A DNA stretch of 64,000 nt from Leclercia sp. AS011. GTDB taxonomy: Bacteria; Pseudomonadota; Gammaproteobacteria; Enterobacterales; Enterobacteriaceae. Positions 9,301 to 21,300 of this stretch are shown here, one piece after another. How positions within the stretch are numbered: the stretch's first letter is position 1; each line of letters begins with the position of its first letter. A program made the position numbers and the translations under genes. Below the pieces are notes generated by a model. The model did not search any database, was not told the DNA's origin, and worked only from the letters and a program-made list of their open reading frames with translations. The stretch covers positions 1 through 64,000 of the forward strand of contig NZ_JBBCMA010000010.1 in assembly GCF_037152535.1 (NCBI RefSeq). The letters are read 5' to 3'.

Positions 9301-12300
9301 TGGTGCCCACCGCATTGCCGGCGGTGGCGGTAAAGGCGTGCGGGCCATTCCCCAGCGGCACGGTTGGCGTGTATGTCCAGACCCCGGCGCTGTTGGTGGT
9401 CACCGTGGCTAACAGCACGTTGTTGTCATACAGGGTGATGGTGGAAGAGGGCTGCGCGGTCCCGGTCAGGGTCGGGGTGGTGTCGTCCGTGCTCTGGCCG
9501 TTCAGCAGGTTGCCGATGATGCTGCCCGCGTTGTCGTTGACGCTGGTGATGACCGGTGGGTTCGGCACCAGCGAGTACGGCATCCGCAGATCCACCGCCA
9601 GCCCGGCGTTACCGGCCCGGTCGGTGGCAAAGACGTGCAGCAGCTCGGCATTAACCTGCGGCGTGGAGAGCGTGATGCTGAACTTGCCGCTGGCATCCGC
9701 GACGCCGGTCCCCAGCACCGTCACGTTGTCAGTGCCGAGAATGGTCACGGTGCTGCCCGCCTCGGCGGTACCGTTGACCTGGCCGCCGCTGTTCAGCACG
9801 GTGAAGCCGCCCGGCGCTCCCGGCGCGACGGTATCCACGGTGATCGAGGTAATCGGCGAGGCCGCGCTGAGGTTGCCCGCCGCATCGGTCGCCGTTGCGG
9901 TGAAGTTATGCACCCCGTCGGTCAGCGTGGTGGTGGTCTGGGCCAGGGTCCATTGACCCTGGGCGTTGGCCGTCACCTGGCCCACCAGGGTGGTGCCGTC
10001 GTAGATGCGCACCGTTGCGCCTGCTTCGGCGGTGCCGTTGAGGGTCGGACGGGTGTCGTTGGTCGGGTTACCGTTGAGCACCGGGCCCTGGATTGAGCCA
10101 ACGTCATCCACCACCGAGGTGATGACCGGCGCGCCCGGGGCGGTGGCATCAAGGTTCAGGTTAAAGGCTGGGGTCGGCAGGCTGACGTTGCCCACCGCGT
10201 CGGTGGCGGTCACTGTCAGGCTACGCAGGCCGTCGGCCAGCGGCGTGGCGGGGGTAAAGCTCCAGGCGCTGTTGGCGTCGGCCACCACGCTGCCCAGCAG
10301 CTGGTCGCCGTCGTAAACGTTCACCGTCGAGCCCGCTTCCGCCGTACCGCTAAGGGTTGGTCTGGCGTCGTTGGTCAGCTGGCCGCTGGTGAGCGACACC
10401 ACAGTGCCAACATCATCCACCACCGAGACCAGCACCGGCACCGCTGGCGGCAGGGTGTCCACCGTCAGGGTGAAGGTGGCGGACGGATCGCTGACGTTGC
10501 CAGCCGCATCCGTCGCCACCGCCGTGAAGTTGTGCTGGGCATTGGTGAGCGGCGTGGTCAGCGCAAGCGTCCAGTTGCCGCTGCCGTCGGCGGTAGCGGT
10601 GCCGAGCAGGGTCTGACCTTCGAAGATCTGCACCCGGGCGTTCGGTTCACTGGTACCGGTCAGCACCGGCAGGGTGTCATCGGTGCGCTGACCGCTGGTC
10701 AGGGCGCCGGTGAGGGTGCCCACGTCGTCCTGGGCCAAGGCGATGACCGGGGCGACCGGTTTCAGGGTATCGACAATCACCGTGAAGCCCGCCGAGGCCT
10801 CGCTGAGGTTGCCTGCGGCGTCGGTGGCGCTGGCGGTGAAGGTGTGGCTGCCGTTGCCCAGTTCGGTGCCCGGGGTGAAGGTCCAGTCCCCTGCGGCACT
10901 GGCCTGCACCGTGCCGAGGGAGACGCCGTTGTCATACACCGTCACGGTGGCGTTAGCGGCAGCCCGGCCCGACAGGGTTGGGGTTGGGTCGTCCGTCACC
11001 TGGCCGGAGACGGTAAGCGGGTTCTGGATGGTGCCCACGTTATCGGCGGCAGAGACGATAGTCGGTGCCGCAGGTGCCAGGGTGTCCACCGTCAGGGTAA
11101 AGGCCCCGCTGGCCGGACCGGTATTGCCGGCAAGATCGGTGGCGGTGAGGGTCACGCTGCGCAGCCCGTCTTCCAGCAGGGTGTCAGGCGTAAAGCTCCA
11201 GCTGCCTGCGGCGTTAACCACCGCGGTGCCGATCTCCTGCCCGTCGACGAGAATGTGGATCGTCGAGCCCGCCTCGCCGGTGCCGTTGAAGGTTGGCCGG
11301 TTATCGTTGGTGATGCCGCCGTTGTTGACCGGGCCGGTCAGGGTCCCGACGTCATCCACCACGCTGCTGAGAACCGGGGCCAGCGGAGCCACGGTATCAA
11401 CGCTGAGGGAGAACGCGGGCGAGGTGCCCGAGACGTTACCCGCCGCATCGGTGGCGCTGACGCGCAGTTCGTGCGGCCCCTGGGCCAGATCGCTGGTCGG
11501 GATAAAGCTCCAGCCGCCGGTGTCGTTCACCAGCGCGGTGCCGATCTCGATCCCGTTATCGAGGATATGCACGGTGCTGCCCGCCACGCCGGTGCCGGTC
11601 AGTTCCGGACGGGCATCGTTGGTGAGCTGCCCGCTGACCAGCAGGCCGGTATTGCCCGCCACGTCGTCGCTAACGCTGACCAGCACCGGGGTTGCCGGTG
11701 GGGTCATGTCGACGGTGAGGGTATAGGCTCCGGAAGGCTGGCTGAGGTTGCCTGCGGTGTCGGTGGCGATGGCGGTAAAGCTGTGTTCGCCTTCCGCCAG
11801 CACTACCGTTGGGGTGAAGCTCCAGATCCCGCTGGCGTTGGCGACCACGGTGCCGAGCAGTCTGGTGCCTTCATAGATGGCGACGCTGCTGCCCGCTTCC
11901 GCGCTGCCCGACAGGGTTGGGGTGTTGTCGTTGGTGACGCCGCCGTTGACCACGTTGCCGGTGACCGGCCCCACGTCATCGTTGGCCCCGGTGATCACCG
12001 GCGCAGCGGAGACGGTATCCACCACCAGCGAGAACGGATCCGAGCGCAGGCTTTCGTTGCCCGCCGGATCGGTGGCGCTGAGGGTCAGGGTATAAGTGCC
12101 GTCGTCCAGCGCCTGAGGCAGGGTAAAGCTCCAGGCCCCGGTGGTGCTTACCGGGACGCTACCCAGCAGGGTGTCGCCGGAATAAACGTTAATCACATCC
12201 CCCGGCGTGGCGGTGCCGTTGAGGGTTGGCTGGTTGTCGTTGGTCGGTCTGCCGCTGACCACCGCGCCGGTGACGGTACCCAAGTCATCAATCACCGTAC

Positions 12301-15300
12301 CCAGTGCAGGGGCCGCCGGTGGAGTGAGATCGATATTGACCGTCGCGTCCGGCGACTGGCCGCTGGTCTGGCCGTTGACGGTGGCGGTGACGCTAAAGCT
12401 GTGGCTACCTTCCCCGAGGGCGGAGACCGGGAACGACCAGGCCCCGGAGGTGGCATCGGCGGTGACGGTGCCCAGCGCCGTGGTGCTGCCGTCGAGATAA
12501 ATCGTCACCAGACTGCCCGGGATCGCCGTCCCGGTCAGGGTTGGGGTGGCGTCGTTGGAGCTGAGTCCTTTGACGTTGACGCTGCCGCCGGTGCCGTTGT
12601 CATCGAGGATGGCATCGATGGTCGGGACGTCCGGCAGCGCAGGGGTGGCCGGAACGTTATAGGTTGCCGGGCCGCTGACGTTGCCCGCCACGTCGCTGGC
12701 GGTCAGGCTGAGGGTCACCGCATCGCTCTGCGGCGGGGTCAGGGCAACCGAGAACTGCCCCTGGGCGTTGGTGACGCCAGTGCCCAGCACCGTGTTGTCC
12801 GGGCCACGTACCGTAATGGTGGAGCCCGCTTCGGCGGTGCCGGTGAGCGGCGTACCGCCGGAGACAATGCCGGTCACCGCAGGCGCACCCGGCGCCTGGG
12901 TGTCAACGACGAGGTTCACCGGGCTACCTTCGCTGATATTGCCCGCGGCATCTGTTGCCACCAGGGTCAAGGTGTGCGGACTATCGGACAGCGGGGTGCC
13001 GCTGGCGACGGGGAGCGTCCACTGTCCCTGGGCGTTGGTCTGCACCTGGCCCAGAGACTGGCCGTCAACAAACACGGTGATGGTGCTCAGCGGTTCGCCG
13101 GTGCCGCTCAGGGTCGGGGTGCTGCTGTTGGCGTACAGCGCACCGTTGGCGAGGGTGCTGTCGGAGATCGCCAGCAGCTGCGGGATCGCCGGTGGCACGG
13201 TGTCGATGGTAAAGGCAAAGGGACTGCCCGCCTCGCTGACGTTCCCGGCGGCATCCATCGCCGCCACGGTCAGGGTGGTCACGCCATCCTTCAGCACCGG
13301 CGTGGTGATGGTCCAGGTGCCGTTGCTGACCAGCCCGCGGCCCACTTCAATGCCGTTGCTGTAGAGGATCACCGTGGTGCCGTTCTCCCCGCTGCCGGTG
13401 ACGGTCGGGGTGGTATCGTTGCTGCTGCTGCCCGCCGTGATAGTGCCGGTGACCGGCCCGACGTTGTCAGCCACGCTGGTGATGACCGGGGTATCCGGCA
13501 CCTGGCTGTCGACGGTCACGGTGATGGCATCCGACACCTCCGAGACGTTACCCGCCGGATCGGTGGCGGTGAGGGTGAAGCTGTGATCCCCCTCGGCCAG
13601 CGGAGTGTCGGAACGCCACGTCCAGTTGCCGTTGATGTCCACCACCACTTCGCCCACCAGCACGTTGCCGGTTTCGGTCTGGTCGTAGATGCTGATCACG
13701 TCATCCGGCGTGCCGGTCCCGGTCAGGACCGGACGGGTGTCGTTGGTGGCACCGTTATTGCCCACCGGGCCGGTAATGTCGCTGACGTTATCGGTCACCA
13801 CTGGCAGCCCCGGTGCGTCCGGCGCCTCGGTATCGATGGTGATGGTTACCGGATTCGACGGCGCACTTTCGTTACCCGCGCCGTCACTGTTGGTCACGAT
13901 CAGCACGAGGTTATAGGTGCCGTTCGGCAGATCCTCTGGCGGCGTCCAGCTCCAGGTTCCTCCTGGCTGTACGGTGGTTTCGCCGATTTTGGTGGTGCCG
14001 TCGTAGATGGAGACGATATCGCCTTCCGTCCCGGTGCCGCTCAGGGTTGGGGTGGTATCGCGGGTACTGCCTCCGCCGGTGATGGGGGTCTCGCCGCTGC
14101 CGTCAGGGTTGACGGTGATGTCCGGAATGCCCGGGGTGGCCGGGGCCACGGTATCCACCACCAGGTTAAAGGTGCCGGAGGTGGCGGTGTTGCCCGCCGC
14201 ATCGCTGGCCGTGGCGGTCAGGGCGTGGGTGCCGTTGCCCAGCGGCGTGGTGAGCTGGATGCTCCATGCCCCCGTGGCGCTGGTGGTGGCGGTGCCGAGC
14301 AGGGTGGTGCCTTCATAGAGGCTGATCAGGGTGTTGGCCGGGCCGGTCCCGCGGATCAGCGGCAGGGTTTCGTCGGTCGGCTGGTCGCTGACCACGTCGC
14401 CGGTGACGTTGCCGGTACTGTCCACTGCCAGGGTGATGGTCGGGGCGGCAGGCGGCACGGTGTCGATGGTGATGTTAAAGGGCTCAGACGGCTCGCCGGT
14501 GTTCCCGGCGGCATCGGTCGCCACCACGGTAATCACGCGCGGCCCCTCGCTGAGGGCGTCCTCCGGGGTGAAGGTCCATACCCCGCCTGCGTTCACCTGA
14601 GTGGTTCCCACCTCCACGCCATCCACCCGAATGCTGATGGTGGATCCCGCTTCCCCGGTGCCGTTCAGGGTTGGACGGGTGTCGTTGGTCGGGCTGTTGT
14701 TGGCAATTGCCACCGGGCTGCCGGAGAGATCGTTGATCGCCGAGGTGATCGCCGGGGCATCCGGGGCGGTGGCATCCACCAGGATGCTCCAGCTGTTGGA
14801 GGCGGCGCTGTGGTTGCCCGCAGCATCCACGGATTGCGCCGTCAGAACGTGGCCGCCGTCAGGCAGCGCGGCGGTGAGCTGGATCTCCCAGGTTCCTTCC
14901 GCGCTGGTCCGGGTGGTGCCGATCAGATCCGCGCCGCTGTAGATCTCGATGGTGGTGTTGGCCGGACCGGTGCCGCGGATCAGCGGCGTTGAATCGTTGG
15001 TGATCTGGCCGTCGATAACGGTGCCGGTATTGGCACTCACGTTGTCAATCACGTCCACAATGACCGGAACCGCCGCTGGGGTGGTATCCGGAGCGGTGAT
15101 CTGGCCTTCCGCGCCGGTATTCCCGGCCCGGTCGGTGGCGGTGACCGTCAGCAGTTCGCCGTTCGCTTTCGGCGTGGTGAGGGTGAGGGAGAAGCTGCCG
15201 TTTTCACTCACTACCCCGGTGCCGATCACGGTGTTGCCGTCGCGCACGGTGATGGTGCTGCCCGCTTCGCCACGCCCGGTAAGGGTGGTGCCGTTATTGA

Positions 15301-18300
15301 GGAGAGTGAAGCTGTCCGGGGCCCCCGGGGCGATAGTGTCGACGGTAATCGACGTTACCGGCGAGGCCGGGCTGAGGTTGCCCGCCGCATCGGCGGCGAT
15401 GGCGGTGAAGTTATGCACCCCATCGTTGAGGGCGACGGTGGTCTGATCCAGCGTCCACTGGCCCTGGGCGTTAGCGAGGGTCTCGCCCACCAGAGTCTGG
15501 CCGTCGTAAATGCGCACGATGGCGTTGGCTTCGGCGGTGCCGTTGAGGGTCGGACGGGTGTCGTTGGTCGGGTTGCCGTTGAGCACCGGACCCTGCACCG
15601 AACCGACGTCATCCACCACCGAGGTGATGGTCGGGGCGACCGGGGCGGTGGCATCAACGTTAATCACAAACCCGGTGGTCGGCGGGCTGACGTTACCTGC
15701 CGCATCGGTGGTGGTCACCGTCAGGGTGTGGGTTCCGTCGGCCAGCGGGCTCTGCGGGGTGAAGGTCCAGGCGTTGTTGGCCCCGACGGTGGCGCTGCCC
15801 AGCAGGGTCGTGCCGTCGTAAACGTTCACCGTGGTGCCCGCTTCCGCCGTACCGCTAAGGGTCGGTCTGGCGTCGTTGGTCAGCTGGCCGTTCGTGAGGG
15901 CCACTTCGGTGCCCACATCATCCGTGACCGAGACCAGCACCGGCGCAACCGGCACCTGGGTATCTACCGTCAGGGTGAAGGTGGCGGACGGATCGCTGGC
16001 GTTGCCTGCGGCGTCGATCGCCACCGCGGTGAAGCTGTGCTGGCTGTCGCTCAGCGGCGTATTCACCTCGATTGACCAGTTGCCGCTGGCATCTGCTTTG
16101 CCTTCGCCGACCAGCACGTCATCAGCAAAAATGCGCACCACGGCGTTCGGTTCGCTGGTGCCGGTGAGCACTGGCTGCTGGTCGTTGGTGGTGCGGCCGC
16201 TGGTGAGCGGGCCGGTCACCGGGTCGACGTCGTCAATCGCCAGGGCGATGGTTGGCGGGGTCGGTTTCAGGGTATCGACAATCAGCGTGAAGCCCGGAGA
16301 GGTTTCGCTGAGGTTGCCCGCCGCGTCCCGGGCGCTGGTGGTAAAAGTGTGGCTGCCGTTACTCAGGGCGGTGGTCGGGGTCCAGCTCCAGTCGCCGGTT
16401 TCAGTGGCCTGCACGGTGGCGACGAGGGCACCGTTATCGTAAATCGCCACGCGGGAATTGGCTTCAGCCTGGCCTGTCAGGGTCGGCGTTGTGTCATCGG
16501 TGGTCTGGCCGGAGGCGGTGATAGGATCCTGGATGCTGCCCACGTTATCGCTGATGGCGGTCAGCGTCGGCGCGGCCGGGGCCAGGGTGTCGACCGTCAG
16601 GATAAAGGGCGCGCTGGCCGGGCCGGTGTTCCCGGCGGCGTCGGTGGCGGTAAAGCGGATGCTGCGGGTGCCGTCCTCCAGCGCCGTCTCCGGGGTGAAG
16701 GTCCAGCTGCCCGAGGCGTTGACCACCGCGGTGCCGATCTCCACCTCGTCGACAAGGATGTGGATGGTCGCGCCCACCTCGCCGCTGCCGGTGAGGGTAG
16801 GTTGCGCGTCGTTGGTGACATCGCCGCTGTTCAGCGTGCCGGTCACGGTGCCGACGTCATCCACCGCGGTGAGCAGAACCGGTGCCAGCGGGGCGGTGCT
16901 GTCGATGTTCAGCGAGAACGCTGGTGAGGTGCCGGAGACGTTGCCCGCCGCATCGGTGGCGTTGACGCGCAGATCGTGTGGCCCCGGGGCCAGATCGCGG
17001 GTGGGGGTGAAGCTCCAGCTGCCGCTGGCGCTGACCAGCGCGGTGCCGATCTCGATCCCGTTATCCAGAATGTGGACGGTGCTGCCCGCCACGCCGGTGC
17101 CGGTCAGCTCCGGACGCACATCGTTGGTGATCTGGCCGTTGCTCAACGGGCCGGTGTTGCCCGGCACGTCGTCATTGACCAGGGTGATCACCGGCGTGGC
17201 CGGAGGGGTCATGTCAACGGTCAGAATATAGGCCCCGGAGATCGGGCTGACGTTGCCCGCGCTGTCGGTGGCGACGACGGTAAAGACGTGCTGACCTTCT
17301 GCCAGCACGCTGGTCGGGGTGAAGGTCCAGGCGCCGGTGTTGCTGGCGGTGACGGTGCCAATCAGCTTAATGCCGTCGTAAATGGCGACGCTGCTGTTGG
17401 CTTCCGCAGTGCCCGTCAGGGTCGGGGTGTTGTCGTTGGTGCTGCCGCCGTTGGCGACGTTGCCGGTGACCGGCCCGACGTCATCGTTGGCCCCGGTGAT
17501 AACCGCTTCTCCCGCGGTGGTATCCACCACCAGGGAGAACGGCTCCGAGCGCGGGCTTTCGTTGCCGGCCGGATCGGTGGCGCTGAGGGTCAGGGCGTAG
17601 GTGCCGTCATCCAGCGGCGCGGTCAGGGTGATGCTCCAGGCCCCGGTGTTGCCCACCGTGGCGGTGCCGATCAGGGTATCGTCGGCGTAAAGGCGGATCA
17701 CATCCCCCGGCGTGGCCGTCCCGTTGAAGGTCGGCAGATCGTCGTTGGTGGCTTTGCCGCTGACTACCGTGCCGGTCAGCGGGCCGACGTCGTCCACCAC
17801 GCTGCCAAAGGCCGGAGCGGTCGGTGGGGTGAGATCGATAGTGACCGTTGCCTCCGGCGACTGGCCGCTGGTCTCCCCGTCGACGGTGGCGGTGACGCTG
17901 AAGCTGTGGCTGCCTTCAACGAGGGTGGCGATCGGGAACGACCAGGCCCCGGTGGTGGCGTCAGCGGTGACGGTGCCGAGCGGCGTGGTGCTGCCGTCCT
18001 GGTAAATGGTCACGAGGCTGCCCGGGAACGCGGTGCCGTTGAGGGTCGGGGTGGCGTCGTTGGAGCTACCGCCTTTAACGTTGATGCTGCCGTCGGTGCC
18101 GTTGTCATCGAGGATGGCGTCGATCGTTGGCACGTCCGGGAGCTGCGGCGTTGGCAGGACGTTAAAGTCGACCGGATCGCTGGCGTTGCCCGCCGCATCG
18201 CTCGCCACCACGCTGAGGATGGTTTCGTTGTACTGCGGCGGGGTCAGGGCGATGGAGAACTGACCCTGGGCGTTGGCCACGCCGGTGCCCAGCACCACGT

Positions 18301-21300
18301 CGTCCGGGCCACGCACCGTAATGGTGGCGCCTGCTTCAGCGGTGCCGGTCAGCGGCGTACCGCCGGAGACGACCTCGGTGACCACCGGCGCATCCGGCGC
18401 GTCGGTATCAATCACCACGCTGACCGGGCTGCTTTCGCTGGTGTTGCCCGCCGCGTCGCTCGCCACCAGGGTGATGGTGTGGGTGTCATCCGGCAGGGCG
18501 CTGCCAGCCGGCAGCGGGAAGGTCCACTGCCCCTGCTCGTTGACCTGCACCTGGCCGAGCGGATTGCCGTCAACCGAGACGGTGATGGTGCTCAGCGGCT
18601 CGCCGGTACCGCTCAGGGTCGGGGTGCTGCTGTTGGCGTACAGCGTGCCGTTGACGAAGGTGCTGTCAGAGATCTCCAGCAGCTGCGGGTTGCCCGGCGG
18701 CAGGGTGTCGATGGTAAAGGCAAAATCGCTACCGGCGCTGCTGGCGTTCCCGGCGGCATCCAGCGCCGCCACGGTCAGGGTGGTCGGGCCATCCTTCAGC
18801 GCGCTGGCGGTGATGGTCCAGGTGCCGTTGCTGACCAGCCCGCGACCCACCTCAATGCCGTTGCTGTAGAGGATCACCGTGGTGCCGTTTTCGCCGGTGC
18901 CGGTGACGGTTGGGGTGGTGTCGTTGGTGCTGCTGCCCGCGGTGAGGGTGTCATTGACGCTGGCAATCACCGGGATCTCCGGCACGAGGCTGTCGACGGT
19001 CACGGTGATGGTGTCCGATACCACCGAGGCGTTGCCCGCCGGGTCGGTAGCGATGACGGTAAAGCCGTGCGTCCCCTCCGCCAGCGGCTCTTCGGCGCGC
19101 CACGTCCAGTTGCCGTTGATGTCGACCACCACTTCGCCCACCAGCACGTTGCCGGTCTCAGTCTGGTCGTAAATGCTGATCACGTCATCCGGCGTGCCGG
19201 TGCCGCTCAGCACCGGACGGGTGTCGTTGGTGGCACCGTTGTTGCCCACCGGGCCGGTAATTTCGCTGACGTTATCGGTGACTACCGGCGCGTCAGGTTG
19301 CGCCGGGGCGTCGGTATCAATGGTGATGGATACCGGCTGGGACGGGGCGCTCTCGTTGCCCGCGCCGTCTTTGTTGGTCACGGTCAGGCTGAGATCGTAG
19401 GTGCCATTCGGCAATCCTGCCGGTGGCGTCCAGCTCCAGTTACCCCCCGGCGGAATGGTGGTTTCGCCGATTTTGGTGGTGCCGTCGTAGATGGTGACGA
19501 TATCACCTGCCGTCCCGGTGCCGCTCAGGGTTGGGGTGGTATCCCGGGTGCTGCCGCCGGAGGTCAGGGTCTGTTCCGCACCGCCCTCAGGGTTGACGGT
19601 GATCGCCGGAATGCCCGGCGTGCCCGGGGCGAGGGTATCGACCACCAGGTTAAAGCTGTCGGAGGTGGCGGTATTGCCCACCGCATCGCTAACGGTAGCG
19701 GTGAGAACGTGGGTGCCGTTAACCAGCGGGGTGGCAAGCTGCAGGCTCCAGATGCCTTCCCCGTTGCTGGTGGTGGTGCCGAGCAGGGTGGTGCCTTCGT
19801 AGATGCTGATCTGCGCGTTCGCCGGGCCGCTGCCGTGGATCACCGGACGGGTTTCGTCGGTGGGCACGTTGCTGGTCACATCCCCCTGAATGCTGCCGGT
19901 ATTGTCTTCGATGCGGGTAATGACCGGGACGGTGGGCGCGACGGTATCAATGGTCAGGGTAAAGGTCCCGGAGGCGGGGCTGCTGTTACCGGCGGCATCT
20001 TTTGCCACCGTGGTGATCGCGTGCTGACCATCTTCCAGCGCCGTGGCGGGGGTAAAGCTCCACGCCCCGCCGTCGCCGACCTGGGCGGTGCCCACTTCCA
20101 CGCCATCCACCAGAATGCTGATGGTGGATCCCACTTCGCCCGTACCGTACAGGGTCGGGCGGTTGTCGTTGGTGGTGCCGTTGTCGCCGATGGCTACGGC
20201 GGTCTCAGGCAGATCGTTGATCACCTGGGTAATCGCCGGGGTAGCCGGTGGCGTGGCATCGATGATGATGGTCCAGCTGCCGGAGGATTCGCTGCGGTTG
20301 TCATTGCGGTCAACGGCCTGGGCTGTCAGCACATAGCCGCCGTCATCAATCAGCAGCAGCTCGGTGGACCAGTTGCCGTCCGCGTCCACTTCGGCAAAGC
20401 CAACCTGGTCCGTGCCGCTGTAGATGTAAATGGTCGCCCCCGGTTCGCCGGTGCCGGTGATGACAGGATGGGTGTCATTGGTGATCTGCCCGTCGCGGAC
20501 CACGCCGGTGATGCCCTCCACGTCATCCACCACGCTGGTGATGACCGGGGCCTGCGGTGGGGTGACGTCCGGGGCGGTCACGCTGGCTTCCTCCCCGGTA
20601 TTGCCCGCGGCGTCGGTGGCGGTAACCGCCAGATCCTGGCCGTTCAGGCGCGGGGTGGTGAGGATAATTTCGAAGCTGCCGTCCGTGCCGGCCACCCCTC
20701 TGCCAATCACGTCGTCGCCATCGCGGATGGTGACGGTGCTGCCCGCTTCCGCCTTACCGGTGACGATGGAGCCTTCAGGATTGATCGCCAGGTCGGTCGG
20801 CGCATCAGGCGGGGTGACATCGCCCACCACGGCGCTGATTGGCTGACTCTGGTTTCCGGCGGCATCGGAGGCCACCACGTTAATGGTATCCCCTTCGGTT
20901 TGTGGCTCGTCGAGGGGAACCCGGTAGTCGCCGTTGGCATCGGTCTGGCCGGTACCAATCACATTCCCGTTACCGTCGGTGATGGTGATGGTGCTGCCTG
21001 GCTCGGCGCTGCCGGTGACCTCGGTGCCGCCCGGGATCAGGCTGATGGTCGGCTGGTCCGGCGGCGTGCGGTCAATGGTGAACGCAAACGGGGCGGACGG
21101 ATCGCTGGTGTTGCCCGTCAGGTCGGTCTCCGTCAGGGTGATGACGTGGGGGCCATCGGCAAGCGGCGTGTCTGGCGTAAAGCTCCATTTGCCATCCGTG
21201 CCCACCGTGGTCTGGCCCACGGCCTGACCGTTGTCGTAGATGGTGATGGTGCTGCCGGGTTCACCGGTGCCGTTGAGGGCAGGGCGGTTGGCATCGGTGG

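Noticed and set aside
10532..14992. A 1,486-codon plus-strand frame
   Set aside because: It is antisense to the adhesin repeats, with an odd Gly/Ala/Val/Arg/His-rich content, no domain, and no start signal; it is a shadow of periodic GC-rich codons.
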